A stretch of 64,000 nt of DNA from Clavelina lepadiformis. Its lineage: Eukaryota; Chordata; Ascidiacea; Aplousobranchia; Clavelinidae. Position numbers and translations under genes: made by a program. The notes below the pieces were generated by a model. It saw only the letters and a list, made by a program, of their open reading frames with translations. It was not told the origin of the DNA and ran no database searches. This document shows, piece after piece, positions 51,601 through 64,000 of this stretch. The stretch's first letter is position 1; the number at the start of each line of letters is the position of its first letter. The stretch covers positions 13,704,501 through 13,768,500 of the forward strand of contig NC_135247.1 of assembly GCF_947623445.1 (NCBI RefSeq), read 5' to 3'.

Positions 51601-54600
51601 TTTTTTAAGTTTGCTTGTGTATGAATGTTTTCTACAAAGTGTAAATACTTCCATGTAGCTAATTCATGACTATTTATATCATCATTTTTTCATATTACAA
51701 ACTGCGATAAGTGTTTATTGAGTTTATTTTCAAGCATGTTGTTAACATCTCAATCAGTTTTTAAAACAATTTTGTTTGAAATGCTGTAGATGCTGCCAGA
51801 ATGTGGTTACATGAACACTATGACCCAAAATGGTCTGTTTTTCCTAGTGATGCCATTTTTATAAACCTTGCTTCAGTGTTGGTTCGACTATCTCTACCAT
51901 TTTGCATCCATTTTGACAATGGAGTTGGTTTGTACACCTAGTATTTCTACATGGTGTAAACAATTTTTGCAATACAATTTTTTTGCTTTTTTGTTTAATG
52001 TTGAAGTCGAACTCAGTTTAAGAAAACATCCATATTTGGGGTAAACAGTATTGTAAAGTTTAAAGCAACTTATTACTATCAGTACATTCCTTGTTGTGCT
52101 GTTAAGATAGTTTATTTTGTTCCACCACACCTCAAGTGGAATTTTATTGTGTTTCACAGATAAAATTACAAAATCAAGTGGTAAATTTTTGAACATTGAT
52201 CCAACTTATTGCAAAGCAACTGGAAGAAAAGACAGGTTGGACAGAGGTGTACATCTGGATGGTAAGATTTTGTTGAAGGATTTTCAGCTTAAATTATATA
52301 CAACTTTTTTAACATCAGTAGTAGAACTCTTTTTGGACTAAATATATCATTTTTCCATCATCTCAATCATTTTCGTAATGTTTTATCACTGTTTATTAAT
52401 TTGGTTATCATGAAATACAAAAAACTTTCTATAGTTCTCATGAAAGCTTGATTAAAACTTATTAAAACAAGCCGGAAGTTTTATACAAAATTGATGAAAA
52501 CTGGCATAATCTGTATGTATCTATATCTCAGAAAAAAGCTTACAGACATTCTGCATTCTTATGGAGCATGAAATTTTTTATGAAGCACATAAAACTTTTT
52601 ACTTACATGCGAAATCTGGCTGATACTTTATTACACAAGGGGATAATATACTTAGAACAAAAAGAATATAGTAAGATAAATCGAAAATTATCCAAAAGTT
52701 CCTTTTAGTGACAATTGAGAGCTCTTCAGGATCACATTTGTTTTTAGGTTGTTACTGTATGTGATTTGTCTTTTGATGTAAAACTTTGCATGCTCGGGAA
52801 CCAGACTGTGTAAAATAATTACCATTTATGTGAAATTTGCACATCAGTTTTGGTAGCTTTCGTTCTTGAACTTTTGTGTAACCTGATCAAGCATAAAATA
52901 GTTTCCACTCCAGTTGATTTAGTCTTCTTCATGGCCACAGTGAAAAAATTTGATACATGTAATAATTTACATTGTAAGTTTTGCTCAGATGTATTTTCCT
53001 TTTTTTGCAATATTTAGAATAATGCGTAGTTTTTTATTTGTGTTAATTTAACTTTTAATCTATTCATAAAATCAATTTTTCAGCTTTGACCTAACTACTT
53101 TTCGAGAAACTTAAAAAGTGTACCTTTCTAACTACCGGTATATAAAGTGAAGGATGGTATTGTTACAGGATTACACAAAGAAACATGTTTGGTTAAGGAA
53201 GAAGATAGTATTGATGTTTCAAACCTGCCCTCCAAACCTTGTAGCTTTATTACTGAGTGTTTTTTTATGGCACATCGGTCCCTACAGATCGGTATGCATG
53301 GGTAAGTCATACTACTCAATGTAGTTTGCATCATAAATACCACATTGATCTAGGAAAAACTTGGAAATACTTCATTGAACAAGTGATATACAAGTGTTTT
53401 TGTACCAAAATTATTTCAATCGATAATAACTAATTAACATTGTTGTTTTAATGTTCCAATCTACAGTGCTTCACTAAAGAAAAACAATATATTGAAAATT
53501 GAAATGTATTGATTGTTTGTTAGTGCATTAAATGTTTTGCAATTTTTTGTAATCTACCTTTTACTGCTTTTTGTGTTATGACAGGTTATTGACAAAGTTT
53601 TATAGGCTAAACAAGGAGTTGAATCGTTTGAGATCCAACAACCAGGAAAGAGAACTTTTTCAAAGAGGTTATTTGATAAAACATTTGTTATTTGCTGAAT
53701 ATGTTGCTGATGCTATAATTAACTTATTTTTTGTCTGATCTTTATTCAACTTTTTTTTGAAACGTTTATGGTGTTCCTTCACATTTTGTTTCCAATAGCA
53801 ATGGCTGTGTATTTGTCAAGCAAAGCACTTTTAACGGAACCAGAATTTGTCAAAAATTTAGGAAGATTTCAAATAACGACTGCATGTTATCTCAATCAGG
53901 TAGTTTTTCTATGCATTCATTTTATCTCTCAAAGACATGTGTTGCCGACTTTTGTTCCAATGAAATCAACTTTGGAACTTGTTACCGATTTCAATTTATC
54001 TTTGGTACCAATGATCCAGTGGTGATCAGTAACGAAATTTTATTTCAGTAGATTTCTTTTATTTTGGCTACTTACTCAAGTAGTTTTGTTCATGGGTAAT
54101 TCTGCTTTTACTTAAGTAGTTTGTAGTCCAAAGTAACGTGGAGTAGGTTAACCAATGCTGAAGTAGAAAGTATTCAGCGTTTTAGTTCGAAGATAATTTG
54201 CAGTAATTTTCATTAGCAATCACATCTGCACAAAGTGTTTATATACCGTCTACAACTTGATTTTCACGTATTCCACATAACAATGCTCTGACAAAGGACA
54301 AAAGTATGTCTGCAACTATTTAGCTTTATAAAATTATGCATTTCCCTGCTGTTGTATTGCTTTTGTACAGCAAACTCATAGTAATTTGTGCATTCAAAAA
54401 CCTCTTACTTTAAGTCGGTACCTACTTCTCAAACTACTTCCTTCTTGAGTAGTTTAAAATGTGCTATGTTCCACTTTATACTTGAGTAGTTTTAAACAGC
54501 AACCTTCTAATATAGTAAATTCTTTTAGGAGTAACAATACTTCTACTTAAGAAAATTATGTGGTTACTTAGGCCACCGCTGCAATGATCCTAAAGAAAGC

Positions 54601-57600
54601 ATTATTTATTGTTTGTATGTTAATTTGGGATCCCTAAACCTTTATTTTTTGTTAGCTTTTTATTAATTGTTGTTAATGGATGCTCATTACATTTAAATAC
54701 TTACCACTGTGGTGAACAAGTGGTACTGTGAAACACATTTCTATTTCTCTGTACTACTTTGTCTATTTTTTCTACACTACTTAACTCACACAAGAGTTAT
54801 TCTTTTCATTGAAAAAAAAAACAAGTTTAGGTCATAAAGTTTATACAGTGAGTCAGTGACCCAAGCTATAAAAATTGTTTCAAAAAATAAAATCCGAAAG
54901 TCAAAAAAATACTGGATAGTTTCTTGTTAATATTATGATTATATTTCAAAATAGTTGAGGACCGTTAACATGATGACTTTTTTGCTACTGTCGTACAGCT
55001 CCTAACCTACCAATGTGGTAGATTCTACCTTTGCTCAAATGATGGATAGAAATTTATACAAAGTGCAAATTTTGCATGTCCTGTATAAGTATATAAAAAT
55101 TTGTTAAATCACTAAGCTCTGTTGTGACTTAAATGATAACTTAATACATATCTTGAAGCATTAATATTTGTTAGGATATATAGGTTGTGTCGCATTCCCA
55201 GTTACAAATGCCATCTTTCTTGTAATAAAAACGTTTTTAAACAATTTGTTTAGTGTTAACATTTAAGCTAAACTCCAAATATTTTTTCAAAGCTGAAACC
55301 TTACGCGATAAACTCGTTGGCCATCCCTGTTCTAATGCATAAATTCAAATTTAATTCGATTTTCATTTAATAATATGCATTTTATCGGTTACCGGAAATA
55401 ACTTAGTGTTGTTTAATATGTAGCTCGCTTTCTCTGACGATAGATCCAAGTTTCATGAAATCAAGCTTCCTTGTGATTCAGGATCCGCAGCATCTTTTCA
55501 TCACATACCTGGTGGGTTTCATTGATACTAAATAACTTTTTTTCTGTTTTATAAAGTTATTTTCGGCTTCATTAAAGCACTTTTAAAATAAAATATTTGT
55601 AAGCAATTGTACATTTGTAATTCAATTTAATGATTGGGTCGTGTACATAGAATTCATTGTTGAAAATCTGGCTGATTATATCGTATTTCTGAGGCGTTTC
55701 AAACCATTGGGATTGGAAAATTTAAAAAATTCAGTGCAACACATCCTTCAGTTTGTAATAATGTACATGGGAAATAAGGCAAGGTACAGTCACATATCTT
55801 TTAATCCATCCCTTCTTTGCTTATTTGTAATATTCTGTTTAAATGCTTAGTGTAATTAGAAATTAGTCCCTTTTTGTCATAGTATAAACAAGAAGAAAAG
55901 ACCTTTTTTCAAAATAAATAAAGTGTTTGCTAAAGTCTGTATCTTACGAAGTATATTTCTGTGTACTCGATTATGTACGTGCATAAAAATCACATGTTGT
56001 GCAGGATGACCAACCCTCACTTGCGTGCGTCACTAGCAGAGGTTTTGGAGGCTGCTTTGCCTCTACAACATGATGAATTGCAAGTTAATATTCCTACATC
56101 ATGTCGAGAGGAGAGTTTTCGGAATTTTCCAGACATTGGTCACCTTGCAATTGCTGTTATTCAGCTTTTTGTTGATATTGAGTTTACTGGTACAACAATG
56201 ATGACCTGTTAGGTCTTGTATTATAATATTAATCACAGAAATAATTTCAAGTGGGAGCTTGTTTACTTGACTTTGCTTAACTCAAAATTTCAAAAAAATC
56301 AATTTAGCGATGGCTAGTTGGTTAGTTAGTAGTGGTGATAATGTTTAATCGGTCTTCTTATCTTGGAGTTAAGGTGTTTCTATTGTTGGACTGTAGTGTC
56401 ATTATACTTGTTTACTACAAAGCTATGATATTTTAGGTGATCCACAGCAGTTTGAGCAGAAATTTGATTACCGTCGTCCATTGTACCCCATTTTAAAGTT
56501 TTTGTGGGAAACCCAGGAAGGCAGAGAAGCTGTTAAGGTTGAGCATATGATACGTATAATATGCAAGCATATCATTTTAAATGATTGTAAACATGATTTT
56601 TACAAACAGTAGGCTACCTAGTCTAGTTAGTGATAAAATTCGTTTCTGTTTCTTGCAGTGATGTTTTAACAGTTTCAAATGGTGTTTTTCAAATAGAAAT
56701 AAATATATTATTGGAAATCGTGTGTGAAAAGGTCATAAATTTTGTGTTAAAATGTGACTTTAGGATTGTGCCGTTAAAGCGCTTGTAGACATAGAAAACC
56801 CGTTACCACCTTTGCTACTCAGTTTCATAAACTTATTCCTCAATGATGCAATCTTTTTATTGGATGGAGCAATTGATGTAAGTAATTTTGCTGTCGTCAG
56901 TACAATTTTGATAGCATAACTCTTGCATTATTGTGATTTATAATTTGTCAGAACATGATCTGTTTGAATACTTTGCATATATAACAGATATATTCAATAT
57001 ACAAAATGTCTCCTACACTTAAATTAGCTTTTTTGTATGTTATTTATGTAATAACTATTCAGGTCAGGTGACTCTCTTTCGCTTTTGTAATCCATTGTTT
57101 AGGTTTTAAAAGAAATTAAGGCTGATGAGGAAGACAGAAATTCTGGCAAGTGGGAAGAATTGTCTGAAAGGGAGAAACAAGAGAAAGAGGTCACACTGCG
57201 GCAAAACATAATGATAGCGAGGTCAGAGATTGATGCATGGTCAAAAGTTTTTACTGAAAGATCCATTAATTAATGTTTTATTACCTTTCAGAAAGTATGG
57301 TTTGATAGTTATGTTTTATTATTTTCTTCATTTTAACAGATTCCATAACTTTATGTCAAATGAAACAGTCCATGTATTTACTTATCTTACCAGCGAAGAA
57401 GAAGTGAGAAAGCTTTTATCTCATAAGGTCCTTGTTGATAGAATTGCGTCAATGTTGGATTATTTTTTGCAGGTTGGTAGTTGATGTGCACTATAGTATA
57501 GTCATCAGCTGTTGTAGGAAGACTTAAAATTCAATATTGGTTCAATAGAAGCCATAAAAGTATTTAAAGTTAAAGGTTTTGTCTTGATTATGAATATAAA

Positions 57601-58959
57601 TAACTTTATTTAAAAGTTACCTGTAGCCAAAATGAGATCTACAAGGTCTTGTATATTACATAATTTTATACGTGTTTCACAGTATTAAAAAGGCACATTG
57701 ATATAGCAGGTAATTTTTTTTTAGTATTTGGTTGGTCCAAAGATGAGAGAATTGAAGATTCAGGACTTTTCCCACTGCGAGTTTAAGCCAAAACAGCTTG
57801 TCTACGAAATTTGTCTGACATTCAGTAATCTTAGGTAAACTTCACCCTTTTGGACATGTATTTTTTACCAAATGAACAACTAGCTTTATGATATACCCGC
57901 CACTCGGCAACTGATTTTTTAGGAGAAATGTCGACTTTTGTCATGCCATAGCTAATGATGAAAGGTCATATGATCAACTTCTTTTTCCTCGTGCTTTGCA
58001 TGTACTGCAGAAAATTGGCCACAGTGAACTTTGCAGTGACATTCAGGATTTATCACAAAGTGTTAAGGTATTTCTTGAATAATGTTGCTAAAACAAGTCA
58101 ACAAAGGTTGCATCGTATTAAATCCAGCCCAACAGTTTTGTGTTATTATTGATTCCTGATGATTTTTTTTTTTCAATAATAACAGGCTCTCAAAGATAAG
58201 CAGGATAATTTGGAAGAATTATACCAAGATGCTCCAGAGGAATTTTTTGATCCACTTATGGGAACACTGATGCAAGATCCTGTCATTCTGCCTGTTTCTA
58301 AAATTACAGTGGACAGGTCAACTATTGCACGCCACTTGCTTAGGTAAGTATCATATTTTTCATGTAGTGGATACAGTGCAGTCGGTGCATGCATTCAAAA
58401 TGTTTCAAATATGTAGAAGTACAATGAATACAACAGCAAGACAGTAGAAAACATTTCAGTAGTTAGATGTTTCGGTCGATACTACAACCATTACCATTGT
58501 ATCAGAGAAACAACTATATGGCAAAGTTTTTAGCTACTACAGTATGAGAGAACAAAAATAGACTTTATTACATTAAAAATCGTTGCAGTATCGACCGAAA
58601 AATCTGATTAATAAAATGTTTTCTACTGACTTGAACCGTGTATTCTTTTTATTTTTATTAGTCCACAATTAGCTAAGAAAATTTGAGAACTACTGGCCTA
58701 TAAACTATCACCATGCAACCCAAAGAATAAAGTCTTTAACACAGTAGGGGAAATTAGTTTGTGCAATATTTGCTACGGTGCTGCACTGAAAAATGGGATA
58801 ATTATTTGGTTTATCATGCATTAATTAGAGATTGATATATTTTTCCTTTGCAGTGACCACACAGATCCATTTAACCGTAGTCCCCTCACAATGGAGGAGG
58901 TCACAACAAATGTTGAACTTTATAACAAAATAAAGAAGTGGATGAAAGATAGGAATTAA
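45657..58959 (+). CDS. UBE4A: Ubiquitin conjugation factor E4 A (U-box E3/E4), 1037 aa
   Basis: Exons: 45657-45785, 46640-46733, 47398-47510, 47612-47749, 49253-49439, 50362-50495, 50651-50804, 51116-51216, 51477-51591, 51790-51927, 52160-52261, 53169-53301, 53585-53667, 53799-53899, 55424-55511, 55651-55783, 56005-56189, 56437-56537, 56764-56877, 57103-57221, 57340-57472, 57725-57834, 57923-58067, 58186-58343, 58854-58959. All phases agree (3114 nt). The protein extends ubiquitin chains on substrates bound for the proteasome. [12 protein letters not shown] near the N-terminus matches UBE4A rather than UBE4B. The Ufd2 core is clear ([70 protein letters not shown]). The U-box is at about 966-1037 ([40 protein letters not shown]). 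The length is close to human UBE4A (about 1066). The exon 1 donor (AAG|GTCTGA) and exon 8 donor (CGT|GTACAT) are weak and chosen by phase and homology. Confidence 0.95.
54009..54589. mobile_element. hAT-type non-autonomous element with 8-bp target duplication (UBE4A intron 14)
   Basis: The target duplication CAATGATC occurs at 54009-54016 and 54582-54589. It flanks a 565-bp element (54017-54581). The ends are CAGTGGTGATCAGTAACG and the inverse of a diverged right end (TTACTTAGGCCACCGCTG). The interior has many TACTTAAGTA / ACTCAAGTAG-type subterminal repeats, as seen in a widespread hAT group. There is no transposase. Confidence 0.88.
58442..58628. mobile_element. Short inverted-repeat element (MITE-like, UBE4A intron 24)
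   Basis: The left end CAGTAGAAAACATTT and right end AAATGTTTTCTACTG-type sequence are inverted copies. They are followed inward by a second matched pair (TTTCGGTCGATACT and AGTATCGACCGAAA). The element is about 187 bp with no coding capacity. No clear target duplication was identified. Confidence 0.65.
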
Positions 58960-59413
58960 GTGGTATTTTAAAGGTTGTTTTTAAAGCTCTTTGTGTACTG
59001 TATAACTTACATGCAATACAATGTGTTCGTTTTGTTTGCTCATGTAACTGTGTAAAAATGGTTTAGATTTACGTGTATTTGTTGGGTTGATAAACTCAAA
59101 GTAACAGATTTTTACTTGAGGTTAGCAAAAAACTACAGCCTTACAATTTGTTGCTATGTATTTTCAATTTCAATACAGTGTAACTATATAAATATAAAGA
59201 TTGGGTCTAGAGGAAATCAACCTGGTAAGCTGTAAACAATATGCTACTGTCATTAGTCATGTTGCGCTTATGTGTTCACTCTTCTCTCGTCATATCTAAT
59301 ATATTACAGACACAATATCGTGCATTGTGATTTTTGGCCGGGAGTGATTGTAAATGAGTTAATATTTTTACAACAAAAATTTTTGTCTTGGTACTCGTGA
59401 CTCAGTCACCCAG

Positions 59414-59419
59414 AATAAA
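59414..59419 (+). other. Candidate polyadenylation signal of UBE4A
   Basis: AATAAA about 455 bp after the UBE4A stop and 650 bp before the convergent PSMC5 stop. Confidence 0.4.
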
Positions 59420-59909
59420 CTTATTAAACATTTGTCTATCTTTTTATCACTACCCCTGTTTCACTGGTTTGTTAAACTTAATGAAACGACAATAAAAGAA
59501 TGTATGGTGAATATTTTGACAGTGTGCACTTCAATGCTGCGGAAGCATAGTTTGTTCCGTAGCTCTCATTTGAACATTTATCCAAAAATCACTTATTTCA
59601 TGATGTTTCTACAACTTCTACTTAACTAGTTGGCCGATGGCAACCCTGCCTATAACTCTTATCTTTAACAACATTGGCAACTAATTGCACAGTACTTACG
59701 GAGAGGGAGGCCTTATTTTAATTCCACTTGGAAATGTATTGTGTCTGCTGTTTAAATTCTTAACAATACTTTAAAATAAACGATAGAATGCCCAAAACTG
59801 TAGTTTGCTTGGGTAGTAATATAAACGATAAGCATACATTTTATATATTGGCCATGCAATGATTATTCATAAAAATGTTTTGGAATAAATTTAGCTGAGC
59901 AGAAAAAAC

Positions 59910-59915
59910 TTTATT
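59910..59915 (-). other. Candidate polyadenylation signal of PSMC5
   Basis: TTTATT on the plus strand (AATAAA on the minus strand), about 160 bp beyond the PSMC5 stop codon, leaving about 0.5 kb between the predicted 3' ends of the two convergent genes. Confidence 0.5.
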
Positions 59916-60072
59916 TCACATTCTAGTAGGCAAACGAAACAAAACATTCACTGGGTTGCTTGACAATCATTTTCTAAGATAAGATTGCTCTCGGTACTAC
60001 TAGATCAGCTAAACCTTCTTTAAACCATTAATAGCTGAACAACAGTATGGACACTGCACGGAACACTTCAAA

Positions 60073-63480
<3,408 letters not shown>

Positions 63481-64000
63481 CTAAAACATAATGTTACAAG
63501 TGTTGCTTTTATCGTGCTCAAATATATTTTATCTATGTATTGTATACTTATATCTGTGATTTAGTCACAATCCAGGTTTTTTGAGAGATGGCAAGAAAAA
63601 AATAAGTGCAGGAACACTAAAGGTTGCCAAAATTTTGTTATCATGTTGGTATTCAAACGGGACAAACTAATTGTGAAGACACAGTGGACAGCGTGAATCA
63701 CAGTGCAAAGGCAAAAGAATATTTTAAGCTGAAAGACACAAAAACTGCAAATACAATACAGCAAATGCTAATCTTGCCTACCAATGAGAAACTTATGAAA
63801 TAAAAATTAAAAATACCAATAACTTCACCTAATGTGTAATTTATCACATGCCAGTTAGCAACATGTTTCAAGAGATCTCATTGAAAATGTTTCTGGAAAT
63901 AACATTGGAAAAAATCATTAAAATTCCATCATTTCCAAAGGCCACAAAAATGTTCATATGTTGGATCGAACGTTTGCATGCAATTCATATGACTATTATT
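63481..64000. other. PSMC5 intron running to the window edge
   Basis: Sequence upstream (minus-strand sense) of the first visible PSMC5 exon. I searched it for the expected preceding exon (the coiled-coil segment before VRMLREEL) and found none. The 5' exons therefore lie outside the window. Confidence 0.6.

Noticed and set aside
63481..64000. Search for the 5' exons of PSMC5
   Set aside because: No minus-strand exon encoding the expected N-terminal coiled coil could be found, so none is annotated.

Overview
The window is AT-rich animal DNA with spliced genes. The gene content (complete KIDINS220, IGFBP, sFRP3/4, RPL11 and UBE4A, and most of PSMC5), gene spacing of a few kb, introns mostly of 0.1-1.5 kb and fast-evolving proteins point to an invertebrate chordate, most likely a tunicate (ascidian). 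That assignment is inference; no species marker was recognised. All gene models were built by hand, joining exons at GT/AG junctions with reading-phase checks and remembered family sequences; no alignment was run.

Layout. 1-670: degenerate 48-bp tandem repeat with a palindromic core. 943-1664: long fold-back inverted-repeat element. 3305-3796 (+): intronless 163-aa orphan. 4437-13710 (+): 21-exon KIDINS220/ARMS-like gene (1253 aa; ankyrin repeats, KAP NTPase region with four membrane segments, SAM-like domain). 18129-19628 (-): 4-exon IGFBP-like secreted protein (243 aa). 22662-26715 (-): 5-exon secreted Frizzled-related protein of the sFRP3/4 (FRZB) type (316 aa). 29.7-31.4 kb: nest of two fold-back elements made of short repeats around a dead LINE reverse-transcriptase fragment. 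32314-36605 (+): 6-exon RPL11 (179 aa). 38051-38921 (-): unrecognised 2-exon 88-aa gene. 38.9-45.6 kb: gene-poor, with transposon relics. 45657-58959 (+): 25-exon UBE4A (1037 aa, C-terminal U-box). 60073-63480 (-): PSMC5/RPT6, eight exons seen, 5' exons beyond the right edge.

UBE4A (ubiquitin-chain ligase) and PSMC5 (proteasome base ATPase) are convergent neighbours in one pathway. IGFBP and sFRP3/4 are same-strand neighbours that both encode secreted growth-factor/Wnt modulators. Introns and spacers hold several non-autonomous hAT-type elements recognisable by terminal inverted repeats and 8-bp target duplications.

The main observations are: the tunicate-like KIDINS220 has lost both nucleotide-binding signatures of its KAP domain (Walker A lysine and Walker B aspartate); an IGFBP with the full 12+6 cysteine two-domain layout; an undescribed small 2-exon gene; and several fold-back elements with unusual architecture.
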